Below are positions 42,370 through 55,600 of a DNA stretch of 64,000 bases, one piece after another. The notes under the pieces are model-generated. The model was not told the DNA's origin, did no database searches, and saw only the letters and a program-made list of their open reading frames with translations. The translations under genes were made by a program, and so were the position numbers. Source of the stretch: Limnomonas spitsbergensis (taxonomy: Eukaryota; Chlorophyta; Chlorophyceae; Chlamydomonadales); assembly GCA_037349105.1 (NCBI GenBank), contig JAYJMM010000121.1:134001-198000 (forward strand). The letters run 5' to 3'. Numbering within the stretch: position 1 is the first letter of the stretch; the number at the start of each line of letters is the position of its first letter.

Positions 42370-45300
42370 CTAGATGCTCCTGAGTGTGAGAATCGCGGCG
42401 CTGGCAGTGGGTAACGTCACCAGGTACTGGCTGATGGCTCGCCCACGGGCGTCAGTCCCATGCGTGGACGGCAGCGTCATTACCCTCCTGTCGCCACTCA
42501 GGCCGCCCAAGCTCGTCACCTGAGTGCATGGAAAGAAAAGACAGCAGATCGATCAAGGTGGTGTAAAATCAAAGAACTGCTTGATTATGTCTCTCCCTGA
42601 CGTCTCACTCATACATGAATGGCAGCGTCACCTACCTGTATGTCCCCAATCCGGCCACATCTGGCTACCTGCCCACATCAGCATGTCTAAGGGAACGGGC
42701 GTTGCCAACTTGTACCCCTCCGTTGACTTGCAACCCCCAAATTGTGATCCATCTACCCTGCCCCCTATTCCTACACTTAAACCCTGCATACCCCTCATCG
42801 CGCACCTGCTGTCCCTCGATAGTGATGCTGTTGACTCGTGAGAGGAAGGCAGGTGCGGTCATCATGGATACGCTGCCTTCGCCATACCGGCCTGAAATAA
42901 CACGTAAAAAGAGTGAACATGTGTAAATCAAAGAAAGAGTGAGAGGAAGGCAGGTGCGGTCATCAGGGACAAAGTGCCTTCACCTTACCGGCCTGAAATA
43001 AGGCGTAAAAGAGTGAACATGTGTAAATCAAAGAAAGAGTGAGAGGAAGGCAGGTGCGGTCATCAGGGACAAAGTGCCTTCACCATACCAGCCTGAAATA
43101 AGGCGAAAAAGAGTGAACATGTGTAAACCAGTCATAATTGGGGAAATGCACCTTCAATATGCCATTCATACTCAACATCCCTGTGTAACCACTCGGGATC
43201 GAATGTGTGACGGTGTCAGGCCCATTTACCTGCTTTTATACCGGCACATCTCCATGTTCCTTGCTGCTGTCCACCCTCCCCGGCTACCCCGGATACCTAC
43301 TGTTGCTTCCCAGTCTCTAAATATGAGTCGTGAAGTGGCACCCCTTCCCCACTTGTTCATGATGACCAACACCTACAGCTCTCACTTACTTTTCTCCTGT
43401 TTGGACTTGATTAAGTTTGATGCAGGCCGCCCAACTCTATACCCCGTGGTACACACACGAAAAAACAGCCCATGTGCCCGTGTGGCCTTCGTTGTCAGCT
43501 TATAAAAGCAAGAACAGGACCGTATGTAGTAGGGGACATTTGGCCAAGGGGACACGTGGCCAAGCAAGCTCACATGACCACCCATGCATGATAAGTTACA
43601 TGTAGGTAAATCAGGGCGTAAACCACACATTGCCCACCCTGCATATCTCCAGGTAGAGCACTGCACTCCACCAACGCCACCCCAGAAAAACGTCAGCAGT
43701 ACCCCCACCTTCAACAAGGGGTACATGCCCGGCCTATACGACCTACCTAGGACGGAGAGTGTGAAGTTGGCAGGCCCGTCTCCCCGCTTCTTCACCATCA
43801 CAACCCGTAGCTCCCTGTTGCCATCAACGCTGAGCACGTGGGCCTTGACGGTATCGCCAACGCTGCTCTGACCACAACACGGGCCTGAAATGACCGAGTC
43901 ATCCTGCGGTTTATTAAAGACATCAGGGCGCACTGATTGGAATGAGTCGAAATTTTTAGCATGCACGCAAGCCTTGACGGTATCGTCAAGGCTGCTGTCA
44001 CAATTGCAACAGAAGGAATCAGAAGAAAGAAAAGGGCAGGACGGAACATGAGGAAACACGAGGAGACAAGAGGGAACAAAAGGGAACATGGGTAAACATA
44101 ATGAAGCTAGACGAAAAAGGAGAAACCATGAGGGAAACGGAAGAAACCCGCTGGAAACAAATATAAACATGTGAAACCAGGAGATAACGAGAGCAGACGG
44201 AAGGAAACAAGAGGAAATAGGAGGGGAAAGGAGACAACAAAGGAAACAAGAGGAAATAGGAGGGAAAAGGAGACAACAAAGGAAACAAGAGGAATTAGGA
44301 GGGAAAAGGAGACAACAAAGGAAACAAGAGGAAATAGGAGGGAAAAGGAGACAACGAAGGAAACAAGAGGAAATAGGAGGGAAAAGGAGACAACGAAGGA
44401 AACAAGCGGACATAGGAGGGAAAAGGAGACAACAAAGGAAACAAGAGGAAATAGGAGGGAAAAGGTGACAACAAAGGAAACAAGAGGAAATAGGAGGGAA
44501 AAGGAGACAACGAAGGAAACAAGAGGAAATAGGAGGGAAAAGGAGACAACAAAGGAAACAAGAGGAATTAGGAGGGAAAAGGAGACAACAAAGGAAACAA
44601 GAGGAAATAGGAGGGAAAAGGAGACAACGAAGGAAACAAGAGGAAACAAAAAGGAAACATGAGGAAACAGAATGAAACTAGATTAAAAGGAGGAAACATG
44701 AGGAAAACAGAGGAAACCCGGTGGAGACAAAAGTACAGAAGTCAGACCAGGAGGAAACAAGAGGAAACAAAATGAAATGTGAGGAAATAGGACGAAATAA
44801 GAGGAAACAGGGCAGGGAAACTGAAGGAACCCTAAGGGAAGATGAAGGAACATAAGGATGAAGGAGGAAACAGAGGGAAGACGTGGCGAAACAGACGAAA
44901 TATGAGGAAACATGATGAAACAGAAGGGGACGCGACAGGAGGAAACATGAAGAAGCAAGAGGAAACAAAACGAAACATCTGAAACAAAAAGGAACATGGG
45001 TGAACAGATCATGAGGCAACATGAGGAAACAAAAGGAAACAGAAGGGAACAGGTTAGGATGGACCAAAAGGGAACAGAATAAAAAGGGGCACAACAGAAA
45101 ATAAGAGGTAATAGAAGGAAACAGAAGGAAACATGATGGATCAGGAGGAAACAGAAGAATACGGGAGGAAACGGGATGAAACATAAGGGAATATATTACA
45201 ACAGAGGACGGGAGGACACAGAAGAAAAACGGGAGGAAACAGGTGGAAAACGGAAGGAGACATACGAGAACATGAGGACACAGAAAATGGAAACGGGAGG

Positions 45301-48300
45301 AAACAGGAGGAAATGGGAGTAACATATGAGAACACGTGAGCATGCGGAAACAGAAGAAACTGGAGGAACCAGAAGGTAACCAGTGGGAACTTGTAAGAGG
45401 AAATATGAGGAAGCAAAGGGAAGCACAGGGAAACAGGAAGCAACATAAAGAAACTGGAGGAATAGAAGGAATCACATGAGAAATCACAGAAGAAAAAATC
45501 ACAGAAGAAAAAACGAGAGAATACATCAGGATAAAACATTAACAGTCGGTTAGCCCGTAACTGCAAGCTATAAAAAGTAAATCATAAACCCTACACAAAA
45601 AACAGAGCTCACATAACTCACCACAACCATATTGGGAAGTCCCTTCAGGGCCATCTGAGTCAGCAGCATGCCGTAAAATGGAGCATTGACGGTGGGGGGC
45701 TCTCCCTAAATAGGAAGAAGGGATGAGAGCATGCCGTACAAAGTACTTTGAAGAAAATGAGAGGGATGGGAGCATGCCGTACAAAGTACTTTGAAGAAAA
45801 TGAGAGGGAGGGGTGGAGGGCTACCTGATTCAACAGCATGTCGTACAAGGGAAGGCTTGCCCTAGACGGATGGGATGGCAGCATGAGGGATGAGGAGGAG
45901 AGGGATAGACGGATGGCCATATCAGTCAGCGAAATGCCGTAGCAGGGGAAGTTTGCAGTGGGATGCTCACCCCACGAGGAGGGGATGACAACACGAGGCA
46001 TAAGAATGAGTGGGATGGACGGAGGGCCAAACGAGTCAGCGAAATAATGTACAGGCATTGTTGACAGTGGGATGTTCATCATTGGGTGGGGATGGCAGCA
46101 TGAGGAATTGGAAATGGATGGGCGCAATCGGAAGGGCAAAGCATGAGGAAGTGGAAATGGATGGGCGCAATGGGAAGGGCAAAGCATGAGGAATTGGAAA
46201 TGGATGGGCGCAATGGGAAGGGCAAAGCATGAGGAATTGGAAATGGATGGGCGCAATGGGAAGGGCAAAGCATGAGAAATTGGAAATGGATGGGCGCAAT
46301 GGGAAGGGCAAAGCATGGACTGATGCATTTTTGTCACCCACAACATGCTGCAGAACCGATCTAACACCAAGACTTGTAGGATTTAAGGCCAAGGGGTGTT
46401 GGGGGTAGATAGGCTGCATGGTATAGGGTGCAGTGTGCATGGTGCAGGGTGGAGGGTGGAGGGTGTAGAGTGTAGGGTGTAGGGTGTAGGGTGTAGGGTG
46501 TAGCGTATAGGGTGTAGGGTGTAGGGTGTAGGGCGTAGGGCGTAGGGCGTAGGGTGTAGGGTGTAGGGTGTAGGGTGTAGGGTGTAGGGTGTAGGGTGTA
46601 GGGTGTAGGGTGTAGGGTGTAGGGCGTAGGGTGTAGGGTGTAGGGTGTAGGGTGTAGGGTGTAGGGTGTAGGGTGTAGGGTGTAGGGTGTAGGGTGTAGG
46701 GTGTAGGGTGTAGGGTGTAGGGTGTAGGGTGCAGGTTGTTTTGGTGTAGGGAGTAGGGTGCAGAGTGCCAGATTTAAGGTGCCTGGTGCCGGGTGTTGGG
46801 TGTATGGTGTAGGGAGCAGGGTGTGGGGTACAGGGCGTAGGGTGTAGAGAGCAGGGTGCAGAGTGCCGGATGCAAGGTGCCTGGTGCCGGGTGTTGGGTG
46901 TACGGTGTAGGGTGCAGGGTGCAGAGTGCCGGATGCAAGGTGCCTGGTGTAGGGTATAGGGTGTAGGGTGTAGGGTGTAGGGTGTAGGGTGTAGGGTGCA
47001 GAGTGCCGGATGCAAGGTGCCTGGTGCCGGGTGTTGGGTGTATGGTGTAGGGTGCAGGGTGCAGAGTGCCGGATGCAAGGTGCCTGGTGCCGGGTGTTGG
47101 GTGTATGGTGTAGGGAGCAGGGTGTGGGGTGCAGGGCGTAGGGTGTAGAGAGCAGGGTGCAGAGTGCCGGATGCAAGGTGCCTGGTGCCGGGTGTTGGGT
47201 GTACGGTGTAGGGTGCAGAGTGCCGGATGCAAGGTGCCTGGTGTAGGGTGTAGGGTGTAGGGGATTAAGGAACACCGCAGGAAGGGCTGATGACTTTTCA
47301 ACACCCCTTCCTATTAAATACCACACTTCAAAGCAACCAGTCTACCCATAAGGGTATTGGGTAAAGACACAAAACATATGCTGTTAGGGGTTGGAATGTG
47401 CAAAGGGTTTGGGCTCAGTATTTTAGCAAGAAGGGTTCAGACTCAGAAGCAGCTGTCGGGTTTTAAGTCTAGGGTTTAAGGTATAGGGTCGAAGGGTGTG
47501 ATTTTAGAGGGGGCGATGTTAAGGGTCATAGCTATGCAGATGTCATAGCTCTACTGACACTCAAAGGGGATCAACAATCGGCATTGCATGGTGGGCGCCT
47601 GTGTGGGAGGGGCAGAAATGGTAACGGCGCGGACGAGGCCTCGACCCATGCTGCTCTGTTTCCTTAACACTGACGCCCCTGCAAGGCGTAGTTTCTTTCT
47701 TTCTTTGATGAGAGGGAAAGGAACAGTGCAGCATAGGCCACGTCTACACGTTTACCAAGTAGCCAAGGGCTCCTCCTTAAATCAACGTCCGTGTGAAAAA
47801 CAAAGGGTGGTAAAGCTGAACACGCTAAAGAAATGTGTGCGCATCATTTGCTTGCAATAGGGCTTGGCCCATCTCATGTGAAACACAAAGGGTGGAAAAG
47901 CTGCTAAATACGCTAAGAACATGTGTGTGCCTTTCCTGTTTCCTGATCGCCTTTTCTCGGCTGACAACGAGGGCCACGTGCGCACTTGGGCTGTTTTTTG
48001 TGTTTGCGTCTCAGGTTTTTAGGGTTGGGCGACCGGTCTCACACCTTGTAACGTCCTAGCAAAAGCGTGCATCATTTGCTTGCGATAAGGCATGCCCCAC
48101 CTCCATGTTGCAGGTGGAAGGGCATCCGGCGTCGTTGCCGGTGGCGGTGGGACCCCACTGGCTCGGTACACAGATCTGGATCCAGTGGGGATGGAAGCAG
48201 GCACAGGTGTCTGAGTTTAGTATTTGTATTTCGGCTTGCAGATCTGGATCCAACGGGCATACACAAGGTGGACACATATCTGGATCTGTCAAGGGAGCAT

Positions 48301-49644
48301 ACACAGCTTTATTCGATCAGTTTTTAGGGTTTGGCATACAAATCTGGATACGGTGGGTATTTATAGGCTGGGCTCGCAGATCTTAATCAGGTGATTTGGG
48401 TCCCATAAGGTAGAAGCGCTTCACGTCTTTAGAGAATTGGAGGGACAAAGGAGCCCCCCTAAAGGGAGAATAAGCAGTTAGGATTTATACCTGGATCTGG
48501 TGGTGGGGCTGACACCAGTTTTTGTATAGGCTACAGGGAGTGGCATACATAAACAAATCCGGTGGGCATATACTGGGATATTCACTCCGTGGTTGGGGTT
48601 TAGGGTTCAGGGTTCAGGTTTGACGGTTTATGTTTGCCAGTAAATACCGCCTGTTGTGCTTGCCTTCCTATCGCTGTCCTCAGGACACAAAAACGACTAT
48701 TGCAAGCCTTCGCCTTTTCATGCTTCAGCCACAAGTTCGCTACATCCTGGCTTACGGCCAAGAAAGGCAGGTTGCTGCATTTATGCCATTGTGCCTGACC
48801 CACATGCTCTGCAGTTTTGACGATCAAGGTTGGGCATATTTAATGACAGGCCTGATGCATATTTAAGGGCAGGCCCGACGCCTGTTAAATGGCAGGCCGT
48901 ATGCCTCCAGATAAGGCCAGGCCGACCTCAAGAAAAGGGGGTATTAGATGTAGCAACAAGTTTGGACTGCATAAGATCAGAATGGGCGTCTTGCTTGACC
49001 CTAAAGCCCTGTAACATGTTTGTGCTGCCTAGTCCTTTCAAAAAAGGTAGTCCATGGAAGCGCAGATCATGCAGTGCCGTCACCATAACGGCGCCGATGT
49101 GGCCTTGGCCAAAGTTGCGCTGTTTCCTTAACTCTCACGCCCCCTACGGGTGTAGCTTTCTTTATGTATTTCTTGCAGTGCTGTCTTCCGTCTGGGAATG
49201 TAATGGGCGTAGCACCAACCTTAAGATAAATGTTATTTTCCACACGCCTGAGCCGTTGCCTGGCGCTTCCAATGAAAAAACAAACGTAAGGCTGCAGGTG
49301 ATGCTGTGCTGCTGAATCTCAGGGAACGAATACACATGTCCTTGGACGTGTACTTGCAATTTGGGGGCCTCACAATTTGGGTGCCTCACACTTTGGGCGA
49401 AGCACCGCTACCCTGACACTCAAATCTCAACCCGCACGCCCATTTCCATGCCGCTTTTGGCAGGCGAGCTGTTGCGAACAGGACGAAATGAAAATACGTT
49501 GACCGCTAGGGACGTGCGGTTTAAGGGAGCAGTGCAGCTTGGGGCCCGGGCCAAATCTGCAACGTCTTTATGGTAACGGCGCGGATGTGGCTACGGCCCC
49601 AAGCTGCGTTGTTTCCTTAATCTCCACGCCCAAATAGGGCGTAG

Positions 49645-49675
<31 letters not shown>

Positions 49676-52600
49676 GCGACGTCACCATCAAACAAGAGCG
49701 GCGGCTAGCTAGTTAGGCTATGTCGTTTTCCGTTTTGGGTACCTCGGGGTTTCCACCACAAAGCCTGCCACTGGGCATCATAGCAAACCCATAAGAGTTA
49801 ACCACCGTGAGGAAGTTGCTGCTTGCTTATTGCCTCATGGCAACGGCGCGGATGTGGCTACAGCCCCAAGCTGTACTGTTTCCTTGACCACCACGCCCTC
49901 ATAGGGCACAGATTTATTTATTTCTAGGCTACCCGTGGCGGCCTGCGTTTTCCGTTTTTACCTCGGGGAACATGATGGGAGAGTAGGCATAGCACACGGA
50001 CAAGAGTAACGGCTGACTAGTTAGGCTACCCATGGCCGCCTGTGTTCTCGTTTTTCCACCTCGGGGTTTCCACCACAAAGCCTGCCATTGGGCCAACGAA
50101 GCATACACATAAGAGACGGTGACGAATTTGCTGCTTGCTTATTGCCTCAAAGAAACGGCGCGGATGTGGCTACGGCCCCAGGCTGCGCTGTTTCCCTAAC
50201 CACCGTTTCTTTGACCACCACGCCCTAGTAGGGTAGGGCGTAGCTTTATTTTTTTGTTTACCTCTGGGAACATGATGGGCGAGTAGGCATAGCACACGGA
50301 GTCATGAAAGTTGAGTCCATCGACGCCCGCCTGATCAGAGGTTGGGATTGGGAGAGGGGGGAGGAGGGATAAGCAGAGGGATGGGCAGAGGGGTGGGCAG
50401 AAATATTATTGGTAGGTATTGAAGAGGTTGGTCAGGGAGGAGGAGAGGAGCTCTTTGCCCTTACCCCTACGCCCTCATCCTAAAATCCTTCACTGTTTAC
50501 CCGAAACTCTATACCCTAAATCATATACCCTAAATCAAAAAAACGAAATTGTCAATCCTTACCCCTAAATGATTAATAATTTACCCCAAATCAGGAACCG
50601 TACCTTGATCATGGTCATTGCGTAGTCGACGTAGAAGATGGCTGCTGCTAGTGTGTTGCTGGCTCCCGAAAGGCCTCCCAGGGCCAAAGTGTTGGTCTCA
50701 TCCAACCTACAGTGTGTGTTTTGGTTGGATCAGAGATTAGAAAGGATCATTTACTTCCCCGTTTTTTTAAGGGCTGCACCCACCGGTCTCCCAATACCCA
50801 GGTGCTGGTCTCATCCGGCCCATAATGGGTATTTGGGGGGGGGGAGAGTCAGTGGTTAGGCTGGTCTCATCCGGCCCATAATGGGTATTTGGGGGGGAGT
50901 CAGTGGTTAGGCTGGTCTTATCCGGCCCATAATGGGTATTTGGGGGGAGTCAGTGGTTAGGCTGGTCTTATCCGGCCCATAATGGGTATTTGGGGGGGAG
51001 TCAGTGGTTAGGCTGGTTTTCTGCATCTTAAATTCACACCATAAGATGGCTGCAACCAGAGTGTGGCTGGCCTTTTCACAGTGAAATGTTGAAGTCCCAT
51101 TAAGTCAAAATAATAAGGCAAATTTAAGACTGATTTTCGAAGGCCCAGAATATCAGTCCACCTGAAGCCTAAATTGCAAGCCAAACTTGATGGATGCAGC
51201 CCAAAGGGAAATCTTAAAGTTTGGTTTTTAAAGTAGATGCAGCCAGAAAGGCCTCCCAGCACCAAGGATTTGGTCTTATCCAGCCTGCGAGGGGTGTTTG
51301 GGGGTCTTTACTGGGATAGTGGTCATGTTCAATTCGTTCATACAACAATTCACAGATTTCTGCCTCCAGTCGATTGCTGGCAGCCACAACCAAGGAATCC
51401 AAAGACCAACATGATAGTCTTGCCCACCCTGTTAAGTTCGTATCGGTTATGTCAACGGAAGGGCTATCGAAGAAAGAAAGAAAGAATGAAAACTACGCCC
51501 CGCAGGGGCGTAAGGGTTAAGGAAACAGTGCGACATGGGCCTAGGCCGCATCCGCACCGTTACCATGTTGTTCTCACCTGAATGGCAGGCTGTACTTCTT
51601 CCCATACGCAACCCAAGGCACCACTCGCTGCTGGATGTCGATCAGCTGCAGCAGTACACATAAACGGGGACATGTGCTTAAATTGCTTGTATCGTTATAA
51701 AGGTTCAGCAAGGGAAACGGTGCGGACACGGCATCGGCCCACTAATGTCCTTACCCGTGCGGCCAGTGGCTGGCAACGAGCCACCAATGGCCCGTGGCCA
51801 GCGGCCATCAGCCAGCCACCTATGGCCAGCGGCTAGTGGCCAGCCACCTATGGCCAGTGGCCAGCAGCCAGCCACCTATGGCCAGTGGCCAGCAGCCAGC
51901 CACCTATGGCCAGCGGCCAGCAGCCAGCCACCTATGGCCAGCGGCCAGCAGCCAGCCACCTATGGCCAGTGGCCAGCAGCCAGCCACCTATGGCCAGCAG
52001 CCAGCAGCCAGCAGCCAGCAGCCAGCAGCCAGTGGCCAACTGCCAGCATCCACATTTATTGTTGTATATTCAGATAACGGTGCGGATGTGGCTTCGGCCC
52101 AGGCTGCGCTGTTTCCTTAACGCCCACGCCCCCCACAGGGCGTAGCTTTATTTCTTTGTATTTTCAGGGTCTATACCCGACAAAAGGCCGCCTTGGCTGC
52201 TGGATGTTTGCCAGCTGGATGCAACATAGGAAGTCACCCATTTTGGCCGAAGCATGAGACACTGCCACCGCACGAATGTGCTGTGCTTCCGTGGAACAGC
52301 ACAGCTAGCGCTAGGGTTTATGGTTTAGGGTCTAGGGTTTAGGGTATAAGGTTCAGGGTTTATGGTTTAGGGCTGCACTTTCTACTATGGCATGCCAGAA
52401 CACTTGGCTGCATGCCAAGACCCGCTTAGGGGACATACCAATATCAGCCCTTAACAGCGTGGATGTGCCGTTATCTGCCACAGTAGATTTTTCATGGTGC
52501 TCCCTCTCTCCCTGGTGACGATGTACAAGGCATTCGCTGCTTTCCCGGGACACTTGCTGGCAGGGTAACTTAGTACGGCCGTTTGAACCAATATCCCGTA

Positions 52601-55600
52601 CCGTTTACTGTACCGTACCGCACTGTTCAATAAAACTGTAACGTGCTAAAACACGGTATCGGCCATTTTCTTACCAGACCGTCCATTTTGGCGCTACCGT
52701 ACGGGTGTCCGTGATGTCTGACCGTAACTTACTTCCGTACTGGGTAACCCTACTTGTTCATCATTCCTCAATGGTAGGTTTTGCACCCACCTCTCCATCG
52801 GTTGGAGACCTGACTTTCTCCAACCAGCAGGGAGAGGTGGGCAGCCTCCCATAATCTGATTTGAAAATCGATTTTGCAGCATGATTGGTTGTTTTAGTTG
52901 TTTGATAACAAATAAAAGAAGCACTAAGGTTACGCTTCCCTAAGTGAAAGGGGACCTAAGGTAAATTATAAAATCAGGTAAATGGTAAAATCAGGTAAAT
53001 GGTAAAATCAGGGAGCCTTTCAACCCATGAGCGTGTTTACGCCCCCCAACTCTCTACCCCTACCCCCTGGGTTGGAGACACACACAGCCCCTTCATCCAG
53101 GGACATTGGTTTTACCGTTATAAAGGTCCAACCAGGGAAATGTGCCGTCACGGCTCCCGCCCACGCAAAACTATTTTCTCTACCCGTGTGGCCAGCAGAG
53201 AAGAAAGAAAGAAAGGTACACCCTCATTGGGCATGGACGTTAAGAAAACAACGCAGCTTCGGGCCGTAGCCAGTGACTAGTGACCAGTGGCCCGCAGCCA
53301 GCAGCCAGTGACCAGCAGCCCCTGTGTTGGAGCCACTCACCGCCCATTCATCCAGGAACACATTGATGCCCGCCCCCTTTTGCGTGGACAGACCGGTGTA
53401 GTAGTGCATCGTCAGCATGGAGGCGAATGGAGACAACAGCGACGGCGGCTCCGCGAAGCGTGCGGCAAGATCCGGTGTCCAGGTATCAGCAAGGGAGGAC
53501 CAAGATCCCCCGGGACCTGGAGCATGGAGCAAGAAACAGGCAAGCAGTTATACAATAATGAGTGATGGCTTGCAACAGCGACGATGGCTGCGTTAAGCAG
53601 GCGGCAAGAAAGCTCTGGTGTCCAGGTAGCAGCTAGGGAGGACCAAGATCCACCAGGGACCCGAGGCATGAAGCAGGAAACAGGCAACTCAAAATACAAT
53701 AATGTGACGTAGTGCATCGTCCGCATGTAGGAGAAAGGAGACAACAGCGACGGTGGGTCGACGAAGTGTACTGCAAGCTCTGGTGTCCAGGTCTCAGCGA
53801 GGAAGCACCAGGATCCCCCAGGACAGCAGGCATGAAGCAAGAAACAGGCAAGCAGGTTTGAAAGGATGTCTGACGGCTTGCAAAGGCGACGGTGGCTGCG
53901 TGAAGCTTTTAGCAAGTAAGCTCCGGTGTCCAGGTAGCAGCTAGGGGGGACCAAGATCCCCCGGGACCTGAAGTATGAAGCAAGACGCAGGCAAGCAGTT
54001 ATAAAAGAATGTGCGACAGCTTGCAAAGGTACGGTGACATGAAGCGTGTAGCTAGCTCCGGTATCCAGGTACTAGTAGCAGCTAGGGAACACCAGGAGCA
54101 ATGCCTGTGTTATGTTCTCCATGCAAATGTGAACCAGAGTCCACCCTCCCGCCACATCCGTCCACCCGTCCACTTCCTGCCACACAGCCACATTTGGCCC
54201 CCCAGCCACATTTGGCCCCCCAGCCACATTTGTCCCAGCCACCAACCGGCTACATTAGTCCCAGCTGCCACCACTCACCAGCCACGAGCTTTTCTGTGCC
54301 AAAGTGTGCCAGCAGGAGTGGTCGCAATGCTTGTGTAATGTTCTCCATGTCATAGAACCAGCCCTCAGAGAAGTAGTTGGTGGGGTAGTTGTTGAATTTG
54401 CTGCAAACGAAAACAAAAGCAGAATTATAAACGAATGTCATTACCGATACCACGCAACTTGAAGATACAGCGAATATATATTGCAAAAATATGCATGCGG
54501 GACAGTAAATAAATGATGAAATGAAATAACAAAAAAATACATCCGTACACAAAACATGCATTTACCATGGAGATGAACCCGGCAAAACCTCAAAAGCTGC
54601 ATTGAGCCGCGTTATGCCGTATCTTTCTACCATGGCATCAAGCTTTGGTACGGCGCGGATATGGCTACGGCCCCAAGCTACGTTGTTTCCTTAACCTCAA
54701 CGCCCTAATAGGGCGTAGCTTTCATTCTTTCTCTCTTACCATAAATCGAAGCCCTGCAAGTTGCGACATCCAGCGCATGCCAATCAAAGATTAATCCCTT
54801 TGGCCCATTAATGACCGCAGGGCAGCTCTGAAAAGGAGGCCGTCTAAACCCTAAACCCTAAACCCAAAACCCTAAACCATAAACCTAAAACCTTTAACCC
54901 TGAACCCTAGATTTTAAGGAGGCCTGGTGCCCACATCCAAATACACGGTGGGCACCTTATGTGTATAAGCTATTCGTTTGTTGCCGATGTTGAACGCAGG
55001 CCAATCAAATATTGCCTCCCATTGGCCCAGTGGTGACTGCAGGGCAGCCCCTGAAGAGGCTGTCTGGTATGCACATCAATCAAAACGGTGGTTGACTTTA
55101 GTGTATAAGTGTATTGGTGTATTGCCGATCTTGAACGCGGCCAATCGAATATTGCACCCCATTGGCCCAGTGGTGACTGCAGGACACCAGCTGGTATGCA
55201 CATCAACTAAACCCTCAGCCCTTAGCCCTAATCCCTCAACCCTAAGCCCTAAACCCCTAAATTGGGCACATAGATTAAAACAGTGGACAACTTACGCGTA
55301 GAAGTCAGGTTCGTTGCCGATGTTGAATGCGAGCACAGACTCTGGCGGCAAGTAGCGCAGGGCCGCCTGGGTCTGAGCCACGGCCAACTTGGCACCTCCC
55401 TGTTCACAAAGGGTGGGATGAGGGTCTAGGGTTGATGTATTGGCGTCTGGGGATCAGGGTTTATGGAACTGCTAGCAGCTGACTAGCATATTTTAGGGTT
55501 TACATCCGCCTTGGCTAAACTAGCTACCTCATCTCTTCCAGCTTGACCAGCGACCCTGGTTAGTTCCTCAGCTACACCTCACCGAAACATCAGCTACCCG

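Larger units (their letters stand above)
49690..50335 (+). repeat. Tandem duplication of about 300-310 bp carrying an exon echo and a mobile element
   Basis: AGTTAGGCTA.CC (49711, 50019), CCTCGGGGTTTCCACCACAA (49751, 50060) and TTGCTGCTTGCTTATTGCCT recur about 308 bp apart. The donor side of GH79 exon 50330-50262 also recurs at 49963-49995 (ACATGATGGGAGAGTAGGCA). Confidence 0.8.

Noticed and set aside
46361..47326. 321-codon ORF of LHPTPYT repeats
   Set aside because: Translation of the TGTAGGG array; it lies within an intron of a well-supported gene.
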